Part shown: positions 55,199 through 63,644 of the stretch, piece after piece
Layout: each line of letters starts with the position of its first letter
How positions within the stretch are numbered: position 1 is the first letter of the stretch
Source of the DNA: JBFWWP01 sp050246115
GTDB lineage: Bacteria; Planctomycetota; UBA8108; UBA1146; JAJFFE01
Length of the DNA: 64,000 nucleotides
Assembly (NCBI GenBank): GCA_050246115.1
Contig: JBFWWP010000030.1
Location: 1-64,000, forward strand
Direction: 5' to 3'
Position numbers and translations under genes: made by a program
The notes under the pieces: generated by a model
What the model saw: only the letters and a program-made list of their open reading frames with translations
Databases searched by the model: none
Told to the model about the DNA's origin: nothing

Positions 55199-56101
55199 TC
55201 AGCGACGAAACGGCAGCCAGCGTTGCAGCCGGCTGCGGACATCCTCGATGCGGAGTTCGGCCTCGTCCGCTCCGGCCTGCACCATCATGTCGAGCTCGGT
55301 GAAGTCGGACCAGTACTTGCGCCCGATGCGTGGACGCAAGACGACATCGGCCTGACCCAGTTCCAATTCGTTGAGCTTCTTGGCCGCGATCGCCTCGACC
55401 CGCATGATGCACTCCCAGCCACGGCTCACGTCCTGCATGGGAGCGAGTTCGGTCGAGATGTCGACTGCCACGACCACCGCGCCCGGCACGAGCTGCCGCG
55501 CCGCTTGCACGGGTACCGAACCAATCACCCCGATGTCCGCCAACAGCATGCCACTCATCTCGACCGGCGGGAAGAACCCGGGAAGGGAGCACGAGGCGGT
55601 CACCGCGGGACGGAGAGGACCGGTGGTCAGAAGCACTTCCATCGGCGGCCGCAAGTCGATCGCCGGCACGGCAAACGGGATCTGGGTCTGCTCGAAAGTC
55701 TTGTCCTCGACCAGGTCGCCTACCAAGTCGCGCAGTCGATCCCCGTCGAAGATCGATCGGCGCCGAATCAAGCTGGTGAACGTGAGGCTCTTGCGGACGT
55801 TCGAGAGTACCGACTGAAAGAAGTTCTGCTCGACTTCGTTGGAACCGAACATCATGCGCCGAAAGTGGTCATGCATGAAGCGATCGCTGCGCAGGTACCG
55901 CATCGAGTGATCGATCAGGCGCGTGGCGTCCGGGCGGAGGCAATAGGCCGCTCCAACGATGGCCCCCACTGAGGTGCCGACGACGCCAGCGACCGGGATC
56001 CCATGTTTCTCGAGCACCTGCAGCACACCCAAGTGCGCCAGGCCGCGCGAGCCCCCGCCACCCAGGGCGAGCACGACCTGCGACGAGCCGAACCACTTCA
56101 T
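55199..56101 (-). CDS. Patatin-like phospholipase
   Basis: A 300-aa serine lipase of the patatin/RssA group. It has the oxyanion loop GGGGSRG (14-20), the nucleophile elbow GTSVG (Ser44) and the catalytic-dyad Asp189 in ADIGVIGSVPV (DIG in place of the common DGG). The ATG at 56101 overlaps the upstream ligase stop as ATGA, so the two are translationally coupled. No signal peptide, and probably cytoplasmic or membrane-associated. It would hydrolyse acyl esters. Confidence 0.92.
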   Translation of the reverse strand: MKWFGSSQVVLALGGGGSRGLAHLGVLQVLEKHGIPVAGVVGTSVGAIVGAAYCLRPDATRLIDHSMRYLRSDRFMHDHFRRMMFGSNEVEQNFFQSVLSNVRKSLTFTSLIRRRSIFDGDRLRDLVGDLVEDKTFEQTQIPFAVPAIDLRPPMEVLLTTGPLRPAVTASCSLPGFFPPVEMSGMLLADIGVIGSVPVQAARQLVPGAVVVAVDISTELAPMQDVSRGWECIMRVEAIAAKKLNELELGQADVVLRPRIGRKYWSDFTELDMMVQAGADEAELRIEDVRSRLQRWLPFRR

Positions 56102-57639
56102 GCAGACCCCTCCCGCGTACCCGCCGGGGCACGCCCGGCCGCGGGCATCGTCGCGGCTTCCTCGGAGCGTTCCCGTAGGTCTACGATCCGGTTCTCCTTG
56201 AGCCGTGTCTCCATGCCGATGCGCTCCAGTACTTCCTCGCGCGACAACACCTCGGTGCGGTTCGGACGCACTTCGAGGGCGCGCTGGATCTGGTCGCCTA
56301 CGTCCTTCACGGCCGCGTCCGGATTGCGACCCGGAGCCAGCGACAGATACAGCGTCAGTTCGTCGACCTCGAACGGGTCGTCGTTACGCTTGCCGATCAC
56401 GAGTTGCCACTCGTCGACCGCGGGGTGGCTGTTGAGCACGTCGGCGAATAGGTTCAGGTTGACCAGCGCGCCTTTGAGCTTCGTCAGGCTGAAGTCGGTC
56501 AGGTTCGAGGAACGGCTGAGGTTCGAGGCGATCCGCGGCACGCAACGACCACATGCCGGGCACGGCTCGCGCGTGATGCCGCCGTTGACGATGTCCCCGG
56601 TGCGATAGCGCAGCACGACGCTGCCGCGACCGTCGAGCGGTGTGTACACCAACTCGCCGGTCTCGCCCTCGGGGAGGATCTCCCCCGACTTGGGATCGAT
56701 CACCTCGAACAGATCGAGATCGGGGTAGCCATGGAGGCCGGTCCCCTCGCCGCCGGGGCACTCGGCCCAGCAACGACGCGACTCGGTGAAGCCGAACACG
56801 CTCAGAATCCGCGGGTCGCGGGCGCCGCCTTGGCGCAACAGGTCGGCGAGCTTCTCGCGGAACCCATCGACGATGCGATCGCCCCCGAGGAAGACCGTCC
56901 GAACTCCCGATAGGTCGATCCCCTCCTCTACCGCGGCCCGCATCATGTGGTAGGTGTAGCCGGGGATCCCGCAAAGGGCGGTGGGTTTCATCTTGTCGAT
57001 CGCCCGCAGGATGCCCTCGGTGCCCATGACCTTGCCGCCGCCGGTGTGCAAGGTGAACGTGCCGCTCGCGACGCCGACGGCGTGCACCTGCCAGAACGCG
57101 AGATGCGGGGCATACGGGAACATGGAAACCACACGGTCACGAGCCGCGTCGATATCGACCACCTCGGCGATGCGACGCCCGACCTCGTGCAGGATCTGCA
57201 AGTCGTAGTTGGAGAGCACGAACGAAGTGGGCAATGCGGTGCGGCCCGTGGTGAAGAACACTTGGACCGGTCGGTACTCGAAACCGAGCCGTGCCCGCAC
57301 GTGTTCGACGCCCTGCGTCAGCTTTGCCCAGGCGAGGCCGAGCTTACGCGTCCACGGAAGGGTCGCGCGCAGAGTCTCGGGCGTCGGTTGCAGAATGAAG
57401 CGCTGGGGTCGCCCGGGCTCGTCGGCCGTCGGCGCCACGTCGGCCTTGCGCGACAACGGAATGCGCGCGAGATCCGCGAGCGATCGGAGTTCCTCGACGC
57501 GAATGCCGTCACGAGCGAAGAGCTCACGATAGTAGGGGTGAAACGGAACGACCTGCCGCGCGAGGAACTCACGAAGACGCGCGAGTTGCAGCCGTCGCTG
57601 TCCCTCGGGGCTCAGGTTGTCCCAGTGTGATCTCCCCAT
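56098..57639 (-). CDS. PaaK-like AMP-dependent ligase
   Basis: A 513-aa protein from ATG 57639 (MGRSHWDNLSPEG). A TTG at 57693 would add 18 charged residues without a ribosome binding site. The fold is that of phenylacetate-CoA ligases: VFFTTGRTALPTSF (ATP loop), VFGFTESRRCWAECPGG, GETGELVYTPLDGRG, YRTGDIV and a CPACGR zinc-like pair. A carboxylate is activated as acyl-AMP, and the acceptor is unknown. The coupling with a patatin suggests recycling of fatty acids or remodelling of a lipid. Confidence 0.87.
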   Translation of the reverse strand: MGRSHWDNLSPEGQRRLQLARLREFLARQVVPFHPYYRELFARDGIRVEELRSLADLARIPLSRKADVAPTADEPGRPQRFILQPTPETLRATLPWTRKLGLAWAKLTQGVEHVRARLGFEYRPVQVFFTTGRTALPTSFVLSNYDLQILHEVGRRIAEVVDIDAARDRVVSMFPYAPHLAFWQVHAVGVASGTFTLHTGGGKVMGTEGILRAIDKMKPTALCGIPGYTYHMMRAAVEEGIDLSGVRTVFLGGDRIVDGFREKLADLLRQGGARDPRILSVFGFTESRRCWAECPGGEGTGLHGYPDLDLFEVIDPKSGEILPEGETGELVYTPLDGRGSVVLRYRTGDIVNGGITREPCPACGRCVPRIASNLSRSSNLTDFSLTKLKGALVNLNLFADVLNSHPAVDEWQLVIGKRNDDPFEVDELTLYLSLAPGRNPDAAVKDVGDQIQRALEVRPNRTEVLSREEVLERIGMETRLKENRIVDLRERSEEAATMPAAGRAPAGTREGSA

Positions 57640-57786
57640 GTGGCTGGCCTGGATCTCCCGCCTCTGCCTCTCTCGGTCTTCCCCTGTTCCCAAGCTTAAC
57701 CCGGATCATGCACGAGCGCATGGGCCAAAGTACCCCGAGCCCTTGACCCGGCGGGCGACGGTCGCCCGCGCGAGGCTTCGGTTGGG

Positions 57787-58674
57787 TTATCGCTTCTGGA
57801 CGGTTTCTCGCAGGAGGGCGACCCAAGCGGAGATGCGGAGCCCCGGCTTGACCGGCGGAAATGGCAACACCCGTCCGCCCCGCACCGCGCGCAGTGAATC
57901 GAGGCGTTGCCAGCGCTCCCAAGAGTCGGTACCCGCGACCGGGCCATCGGTAGGTAACGTCACGTCGAAGACGAAGTCAGGGTCCTTGGCCAAAACCTCC
58001 TCGAGGTCGACGGCGGCGTACGACGCCGACCGGTCGGCAAAGGCGTTGTGGACGCCGGCGGCGCCGAGCATCTCGTCGACGAACGACCCGCGGCCGGCCA
58101 CGAAGAGTGGCCGCCAGTCGACCACGAAGGCAGCACTGGGTCCGACTGCCGCCCCATCGACCGCAGCGAACGCTGCCGCCGCGGCGAGCACCTCGTCCAA
58201 CGCCGCCAAGTGCGGCTCCGCGGCCGGCTCGCGGTCGAACCGCTGCGCGAGTTGCGCCACGCACGCCCGCACATCGGCTATGGTCTCGGCCGGGAGCACC
58301 TCCACGGGAATGCCCAGCCGGCGCAGGGCGAGCAGGGTCTCGGCTTGCGCCGCGGTCTCGATCGCGACCAAGTAGTCGGGTCGCAACGCGACGATGCGCT
58401 CGGCATCGACCTGCAAGCCACCGACGCGCGCGATCGCGGGCGGTACCCCCTCGCAGAACGTCGTGACTCCGACCAGCCGGTCGCCGACGCCAAGGGCAAG
58501 GAGGATCTCGGTGAGGCTCGGCGCGAGCGAGACCACTCGTTGAGGCACCGAGGACGCAACCGGCGGACTCACTACCGGCGTCGACTCGGGCTCCGGCGCA
58601 CACCCCACCCCGAACCCAACAAGCCACGACAGGCCAAAGGCCAGCGCATTCACGAGCAACGGCAGCCCGCGCAT
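57787..58674 (-). CDS. btuF: Cobalamin/metal-chelate-binding ABC lipoprotein, BtuF-like
   Basis: A 295-aa periplasmic binding lipoprotein. From ATG 58674 the signal peptide is short and ends in the lipobox VGFGVGC. An earlier ATG at 58779, which touches the ATPase stop as TGATG, would add 35 basic residues. The helical-backbone fold shows VVSLAPSLTEILLALGVGD, GVTTFCEGVP, VGGLQVDAERIVALRPDYLV and IPVEVLP, closest to BtuF cobalamin-binding proteins. It acts with the ATPase and permease just upstream. Haem or siderophore specificity cannot be excluded. Confidence 0.85.
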   Translation of the reverse strand: MRGLPLLVNALAFGLSWLVGFGVGCAPEPESTPVVSPPVASSVPQRVVSLAPSLTEILLALGVGDRLVGVTTFCEGVPPAIARVGGLQVDAERIVALRPDYLVAIETAAQAETLLALRRLGIPVEVLPAETIADVRACVAQLAQRFDREPAAEPHLAALDEVLAAAAAFAAVDGAAVGPSAAFVVDWRPLFVAGRGSFVDEMLGAAGVHNAFADRSASYAAVDLEEVLAKDPDFVFDVTLPTDGPVAGTDSWERWQRLDSLRAVRGGRVLPFPPVKPGLRISAWVALLRETVQKR

Positions 58675-58778
58675 GGCGCGACCAAGCCGACGGCGAGCGC
58701 TCTCGAGTGAAGTGAATGCAGCTTGGCTGCAGCCACGAGCGGCGCGACTTCGAATCGGCACATGCCGCTCCCCGGCCA

Positions 58779-59582
58779 TCACCGTGGATCCAATCGGGGC
58801 AGCAACCTCGGCGCTGAACTCGCCGCGCGATACTCGTCCCAAGGAACGGCGAACAGCTCTTCTAGTCGCGCCGACGTCAGCACCTCCGCCGGGGGTCCAT
58901 CCCAGCGTTGCCGTCCGTCGCGAAGTCCCGCCACCCGGTCGCACAGCGTCGCGGCTTGGTGCAGATCGTGTAAGACCACGACGATGGTCCGAGCATGTTC
59001 CTGGCGCAGCGCCGCCAGGAGCGCACAGAGCTCGGCCTGCGCCGCCGGATCGAGCCCGGCCATGGGTTCGTCGAGGAACAACACCGGGGTCTCCTGTGCG
59101 AGCGCCCGTGCAAGGAACACCTTGCGACGCTCGCCACCGCTGATGGCATCGACCCGCGCGCGCGCGAGCGCGAGCAGTCCGAGGCGCGCGAGCAGCGAGC
59201 GCACGACCTCGCGGTCGCGCGCCCGAAACGCCTGCCACGGCCGACGGTGCGGAGCGCGTCCCAAGAGCACCATGTCTTCGACCGTGTAGGGAAACGCGAA
59301 CTCCGAGCGCTGAGGAACGACGGCCACGCGGCGCGCCACTTCGGAACGATCCAACGCGGCCGGAGCCTCCCCGAGCAGACGCAGGTGACCATCGATCGGC
59401 AGTAAGCCGCGCAGCGCGAGCAGCAACGAAGTCTTGCCGCTGCCGTTGGGTCCCACGATCCCTTGGCAGGAACCCACGGGAACTCGCAGCTGCACCGCGG
59501 CACAGACCTCGGAGGCGCCGCGACGCACGCGGACGGAGTCTGCTTCGATAGCGAGATCGCGAGCCGCGCCACTCCCCGACAT
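58779..59582 (-). CDS. btuD: ABC transporter ATP-binding protein, BtuD/FecE-like
   Basis: A 267-aa ATPase. Walker A GPNGSGKTSLL, Q-loop VVPQRSEFAFPYTVEDMVLLGR, signature ISGGERRKVFLARALAQ, Walker B PVLFLDEP and switch LHDLHQA are all intact. The ATG at 59582 touches the permease stop as TGATG, and the much longer open frame upstream is shadow of the permease. Confidence 0.92.
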   Translation of the reverse strand: MSGSGAARDLAIEADSVRVRRGASEVCAAVQLRVPVGSCQGIVGPNGSGKTSLLLALRGLLPIDGHLRLLGEAPAALDRSEVARRVAVVPQRSEFAFPYTVEDMVLLGRAPHRRPWQAFRARDREVVRSLLARLGLLALARARVDAISGGERRKVFLARALAQETPVLFLDEPMAGLDPAAQAELCALLAALRQEHARTIVVVLHDLHQAATLCDRVAGLRDGRQRWDGPPAEVLTSARLEELFAVPWDEYRAASSAPRLLPRLDPR

Positions 59583-60661
59583 CACGAATGCGGCTCCCGT
59601 CGACTCGCGCCCAACAAGAACAGGAAGAACGGGCCCCCGGCGAGCGCCGTCACCGCCCCGATGGGCACCACCTGCGGAAAGGCGTTCCGCGAGAGGCTGT
59701 GCGCAATCATCAAGAAGACCGCCCCGCCGAGCAGCGACAACGGCAACAGTCGTCGGTGAGCGGGGCCGTGCAGGCGTCGCACCACGTGCGGGACCACGAG
59801 ACCGATGAAGCCGATGGGCCCAGCCATGGCGACGACCATCCCCGTCAGAAGCGAGGCGCCGGCGAGGGCTACCGCACGAAACCGCCGCGGAGACAAGCCG
59901 AGGTCGGCGGCCTCGTCGTCGCCAAGGGCCAGCAGGTCGAACGAACGCGAGGAGCCGTAGAGCACGACCGCGCCCAACGCCAGCACGATCCCGGTGTCGC
60001 GCAGCACGTGCGTACCCAAAGTCACCTCGAAGCCGGTGTTGCCCATCAACCAGAGCAAGCTCGCCACCACCTGTCGCTGCGGCGCCAAACTGTAGCAGAA
60101 CAGAATCAACGCACCAAAAATCGCGTTCAGCACCGCGCCCGTGAGCACGAGACTCGCCGGATCGTTGAGGCGCGCCCAACGGGCGATGCTCAGGAGCAGA
60201 ACGACCGCGCCCAACGCGCCGACGAACGCGCCGAACGTGAGCCCGATCTCGGGCGCACGCGCCGCCGCCGTCACCCACGGCCAAGCCAACTGGCACACCA
60301 TGACCCCGAGCGAAGCGCCCCCGGACACTCCGAGAATGTACGGCTCGGCGAGCGGATTCCGCAGGGCCGCTTGGAACACTACCCCCGCCCCGGCCAACAA
60401 CGCCCCGGCCGCACCGGCGAACAATAGCGGCGCGAGTCGCAGGTCGCGCCAGAGCTGAAACGCCGTGGGCCTCGTGTCCCCGACCGGTGCGCCCTCGAAG
60501 AGTGCGCTCCAGACCGCTGCGGGCGTCAGCTGCAACTCCCCCCAAAACGAACCGAGCGCCAAGGTTGCGAGCAAGACCAGCGCGTAGCCCGCGAGCAGGG
60601 TCGCAAGGGATCGCGGCCGCGCGCCTGGCGCTGCGACAGCCGCGTCGTTTGACGATCCCAT
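59582..60661 (-). CDS. btuC: FecCD/BtuC-family ABC permease
   Basis: A 359-aa inner-membrane permease of the cobalamin/iron-siderophore class with about nine to ten helices. Typical blocks are GAALAGAGVVFQAALRNPLAEP-like, ILGVSGGASLGVMV, and GPIGFIGLVVPHVVRRLHG (the ATPase-coupling loop). I chose ATG 60661 (MGSSNDAAV). The preceding 41 residues of the longer frame are not membrane-like. It is the first gene of the importer. I looked for a cobalamin riboswitch upstream and did not recognise one. Confidence 0.9.
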   Translation of the reverse strand: MGSSNDAAVAAPGARPRSLATLLAGYALVLLATLALGSFWGELQLTPAAVWSALFEGAPVGDTRPTAFQLWRDLRLAPLLFAGAAGALLAGAGVVFQAALRNPLAEPYILGVSGGASLGVMVCQLAWPWVTAAARAPEIGLTFGAFVGALGAVVLLLSIARWARLNDPASLVLTGAVLNAIFGALILFCYSLAPQRQVVASLLWLMGNTGFEVTLGTHVLRDTGIVLALGAVVLYGSSRSFDLLALGDDEAADLGLSPRRFRAVALAGASLLTGMVVAMAGPIGFIGLVVPHVVRRLHGPAHRRLLPLSLLGGAVFLMIAHSLSRNAFPQVVPIGAVTALAGGPFFLFLLGASRREPHS

Positions 60662-60758
60662 TTTCAGCGAGCTAGACTTCAAGGGACCTCGGTCCTCCCT
60701 GTACGCGCGTTCGACATTTCCTGAAACCAGGTCTCCACCTATAGGGACAGGTCCGCGG

Positions 60759-61256
60759 ATGCAAAAGAGAAAAGTGCTGCTCACGCTCCTCGCCTTCGTC
60801 GGCGTCTACTTCGTGGCCGCCGGGGGCATCATGCCGGCAGTCTACTCGCCGAACGGCCTCTTCGGGGTCTTCCTGAAGCCGCTTCGCGACGGCAGCCCGT
60901 TCGACGTCGCGCTGCTCATGGTCGCGGTCATCCTGCTGGTGTGGGGATTCCTCATTGGCGATCACGGGCCGCGGGTCGAGCGCAAGCACGTCCTCGCCGG
61001 GGTCGGCGTGGGATCGGCACTGCTCCTGACCCTGTGCCTGATCGGCGCCGTCACGCGTTACGACGGAGCTCATGGCATGCAGCTGGTTGGCACGCTGACC
61101 CTCGTCGCAGTCGCGCAGGGTCTCGTTGGTTTCTTGGCCGGGTTCCTTCTCTTCTGTCGGCGGGACAGCCGCAAGCTCTCGTACCTGCCGCTGGCCATGA
61201 ACGGATCCCTCACAGCGATCGCGGCCCTGCTCGCTTTCGGCAGCTTCTTGAACTAG
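60759..61256 (+). CDS. Five-helix membrane protein of unknown function
   Basis: A 165-aa hydrophobic protein starting MQKRKVLLTLLAFVGVYFV at ATG 60759. Five predicted helices (for example VALLMVAVILLVWGFLIG, LVAVAQGLVGFLAGFLLFC). Short loops, and one cytoplasmic-like basic stretch (RRDSRKLS). No conserved family motif is recognised. It is divergent from the BtuCDF-type importer, sharing a 97-bp intergenic region. Confidence 0.8.
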   Translation: MQKRKVLLTLLAFVGVYFVAAGGIMPAVYSPNGLFGVFLKPLRDGSPFDVALLMVAVILLVWGFLIGDHGPRVERKHVLAGVGVGSALLLTLCLIGAVTRYDGAHGMQLVGTLTLVAVAQGLVGFLAGFLLFCRRDSRKLSYLPLAMNGSLTAIAALLAFGSFLN

Positions 61257-61380
61257 TGACGTCATCAAGCCAGCGCGTTCGCGCGCGACGGGGGCTAGTC
61301 CCAATCAAGCGCCTTCACAAGCAACGCTGGTTCGCGCTTGGCGCTACTCGCCGAAGGCGAGCGTTTGTGGGTGGAGTGGA

Positions 61381-61489
61381 TGCGGCTCGGCCGCAGCTAC
61401 GAGGGGGTTTTTCGAAAGCCCCCGGAAGAAAGAACCTAGTCGCTGGCCAAACGCGGTACACGCTTGGCTAGGGACTAGAGGCTAAGGAG
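61381..61489 (+). promoter_or_regulatory. Structured leader with three hairpins before the zinc-ribbon gene
   Basis: Hairpin 1: TGCGGC-TCG-GCCGCA (61381-61395). Hairpin 2: GGGGGTTTT-TCG-AAAGCCCCC with one G-T pair (61403-61423). Hairpin 3: GCCAA near 61446 with TTGGC near 61464. Then comes AAGGAG (61484-61489) four bases before ATG. The last two elements resemble sequence at 44336-44360. This could be an RNA regulator or a dispersed intergenic element. Confidence 0.4.
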
Positions 61490-61492
61490 ATC

Positions 61493-62968
61493 ATGGACAT
61501 CCGTTACTGCGATCAGTGCGGGGACATCATTCAGGGCGGGGCTCCGGCCAGCCTTGGCAGCAAGGTCCTTTGCACTTCGTGTTCGGGGAGCAAGGCCGCC
61601 GCTCAACCGCTCACCGCGCGCCCGTCGAGCCAACGAACCAAGACCGAAGAGATGCGCCCCCCCGTCGACGAGATCCCGCAGTTCACGCTGTCATCCGTCA
61701 TGCGCGACGACGGTCTGGACCTGTTCTCGCCGGACACGATCGCCTTGCGCAAGCAACAACGACCGCCCAAAGGCGCCAGCAAGCTGAAGCTGCTCGACGA
61801 GTCTCAGGATGAAGCGAAGTCGGCCCCCATGCACACCGGCAGCGTGCATGTCGGCCAAGCGCGCCCGTCGGCAGCGGCAGCCCCGGCGGCCGATCCCGTT
61901 TCCCAGCGCTGGACCGTGCACTGTGGCCACTGCCAGGCGCAACTGTCGATCAAGCCGGTGAGCCAGCGCAGCCGCATGCGCTGCCCCCGGTGCGGTGGCC
62001 AGCAGATCCTCGATCCCGCTGGCACGTTGCAGCCGATCGTCGCACCCCAAGCGGCACCGCAGCAACAACAGGTCGCGCAGTTCGACCTCGGCGCGGCGGC
62101 ACCCGCAGCGCGCCCCCCGCAGGGGCCCAGCACCCAGCAGTATGCCCATCCCGCAAGCGCCGGGCACCCCGGGGCGTTCGGGATGAACCTGGAACAGACG
62201 ATTCAGATCAGTGCCCGAGCCCCGTCGCCCGACGCCGAGCCGACCATGAACATCGCGGCCCGCCGGGCACCGCCCAGCTTCGCCGATGAGGGCCTCTACG
62301 AAGAAGACTCGCCGACCGCGATCGTCGCCAAACTCGCAGGCATGGTCCGCGGACTCGACGCTCCCGCGCGTCCGCCGCAGGCGCCCGCCGGCCCGTTGAC
62401 CGCGACCCGACCCGGAGGCCCAGTCGCCGCCCAGGATCCGAGCCCGAGCCCGCGCAGCAAGGTTGCGGCGCCTGCCTCCGCAACCGCAACCGTGGGCGAC
62501 GAGCATGGATTCCTCACGTCGTCGCCGGTCCACGCGCAGCCCCACGCGCCCGCTGCCCAGGTGCACCGAGGCCCGGCGCACCCGGGGCCCGCGGTCACGC
62601 CGCGCAGCTTCCCGGTCCTCGAGTCGGAGTCGTACACCTTCGAACCCCACGAACTCGGCCAATCCCACGACGGCCCCGGAATCTTCGCCCCGCGGCAGGA
62701 AACCGCAGCGTCGTCCGCGCCGGCCGACTGGGGCGTTCGGGAGCCCGAGCCACAAGCAGACTTCCGCGCGAGCCACGCCGCGCTCGCGGCCACCGCCGGA
62801 CTCCAAGCCGAGGCGGTCGTCCTGTGGATCATGATCGCCTCGCTGCCGACCTTCGCCGGGATGTTCCTGGTCTCGACCGCGGCTGGCCCCGAGGCCCAAG
62901 CCCTGATCAAGACCTGCGGCGAAAGCGCGCGCGCCGGCCTCGAGTGGTTCTTCGGTCTGTTCAAGTAG
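61493..62968 (+). CDS. Double zinc-ribbon protein with Pro/Ala-rich linker and C-terminal membrane helix
   Basis: A 491-aa protein starting MDIRYCDQCGDIIQGG behind AAGGAG. CxxC pairs at 6-9 and 27-30 form one zinc ribbon, and a second ribbon (HCGHCQAQL and RMRCPRCGGQ) lies around 143-170. A long Pro/Ala/Gln-rich disordered stretch follows, and one transmembrane helix near the end (LWIMIASLPTFAGMFLVS). The layout (cytosolic zinc ribbons tethered by a flexible linker to a tail anchor) resembles MJ0042-type zinc-finger proteins of planctomycetes and deltaproteobacteria. Function unknown. Confidence 0.8.
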   Translation: MDIRYCDQCGDIIQGGAPASLGSKVLCTSCSGSKAAAQPLTARPSSQRTKTEEMRPPVDEIPQFTLSSVMRDDGLDLFSPDTIALRKQQRPPKGASKLKLLDESQDEAKSAPMHTGSVHVGQARPSAAAAPAADPVSQRWTVHCGHCQAQLSIKPVSQRSRMRCPRCGGQQILDPAGTLQPIVAPQAAPQQQQVAQFDLGAAAPAARPPQGPSTQQYAHPASAGHPGAFGMNLEQTIQISARAPSPDAEPTMNIAARRAPPSFADEGLYEEDSPTAIVAKLAGMVRGLDAPARPPQAPAGPLTATRPGGPVAAQDPSPSPRSKVAAPASATATVGDEHGFLTSSPVHAQPHAPAAQVHRGPAHPGPAVTPRSFPVLESESYTFEPHELGQSHDGPGIFAPRQETAASSAPADWGVREPEPQADFRASHAALAATAGLQAEAVVLWIMIASLPTFAGMFLVSTAAGPEAQALIKTCGESARAGLEWFFGLFK

Positions 62969-62970
62969 AG

Positions 62971-63004
62971 TTCAGCGACGACAGCGTGCAGCGCCGCTTT
63001 TTTT
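62971..63004 (+). terminator. Rho-independent terminator
   Basis: A seven-base stem with one mismatch (AGCGACG at 62974 with CGCCGCT ending at 62998) and an 11-base loop, followed directly by seven T. It starts just after the stop of the zinc-ribbon gene. Confidence 0.65.
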
Positions 63005-63094
63005 GCTCTGGACCCGCCCCTGCCCTCTGGTAGACTCCCGCGTTCCGTCGGGTGCCCCACCGGCGCCCAGCACGGAGCTAAGAGTTTGACATGA

Positions 63095-63171
63095 GGGCGA
63101 TTAGCTCAGTTGGCTAGAGCATTAGCTCGACAAGCTAAGGGTCACTGGTTCAAGTCCAGTATCGCCCACCA
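63095..63171 (+). tRNA. tRNA-Val (anticodon GAC)
   Basis: A complete 77-nt cloverleaf with encoded CCA: acceptor GGGCGAT/ATCGCCC, D arm GCTC/GAGC, anticodon arm TTAGC-TCGACAA-GCTAA, T arm ACTGG-TTCAAGT-CCAGT. The loop gives anticodon GAC, valine. The base before the anticodon (position 33) reads C where almost all tRNAs have U. A strong terminator follows 11 bases later. Confidence 0.93.
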
Positions 63172-63438
63172 GATCGTTGTGAAGGTCGCGCGGCTTGCCG
63201 CGCGACCTTTTTCCTTGGAGTCACCGCTGGACTTGAACCCGTGATGTCTTTGGGGTCAACGGCTGACGCCGTTGAGCCCGTTTCAAGTCCAGTATCGCCC
63301 ACCAGATCGTTGTGAAGGTCGCGCGGCTTGCTGCGCGACCTTTTTCCTTGGAGTCACCGCTGGAATTGAACCCGTGATGTCTTTGGGGTCAATGGGCTGA
63401 CGCCGTTGAGCCCGGCTCGAGTCCAGTATCGCCCACCA
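63149..63438 (+). repeat. Tandem 133-bp duplication carrying the tRNA-Val 3' end
   Basis: The last ~20 nt of the tRNA (AAGTCCAGTATCGCCCACCA at 63152-63171) recur at 63285-63304 and, with one change, at 63419-63438. Between them lie two near-identical units with a terminator hairpin, an 11-bp inverted repeat (CTGGACTTGAA at 63227-63237 with TTCAAGTCCAG at 63282-63292) and an inner perfect stem TCAACGGC-TGAC-GCCGTTGA (63256-63275). Only the 3' portion of the tRNA is copied, so these are not extra tRNA genes. Confidence 0.9.
63182..63212 (+). terminator. Terminator of tRNA-Val
   Basis: A perfect 13-bp stem AAGGTCGCGCGGC-TT-GCCGCGCGACCTT running into TTTTT. A second copy with one G-T pair lies 133 bp downstream at 63315-63345. 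Confidence 0.93.
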
Positions 63439-63644
63439 ATCGCCATTGCGCGCGCCGCTGGGATTTGACAACACACTACAGGCCAGGTGACCGGCGTACT
63501 GCCCACTCGCAGCGATCCTGCTCGGGTGGAAGCCAGCCTGTCCGTCTCACAGTCCTGACGGAACACTCGAGACCCCAACTGCCTCTGGCCCCAGAACACC
63601 TGCGCACCGCTCGTGTGGGCGCCACGATGATCGACACACGCGAT

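Noticed and set aside
60662..60758. Possible cobalamin riboswitch before the BtuCDF-type genes
   Set aside because: The intergenic region is only 97 bp and I see no B12-box-like conserved core.
63285..63439. Additional tRNA genes downstream of tRNA-Val
   Set aside because: Only the T-loop/3' half is present. There is no 5' acceptor strand or D arm, so no cloverleaf can form.
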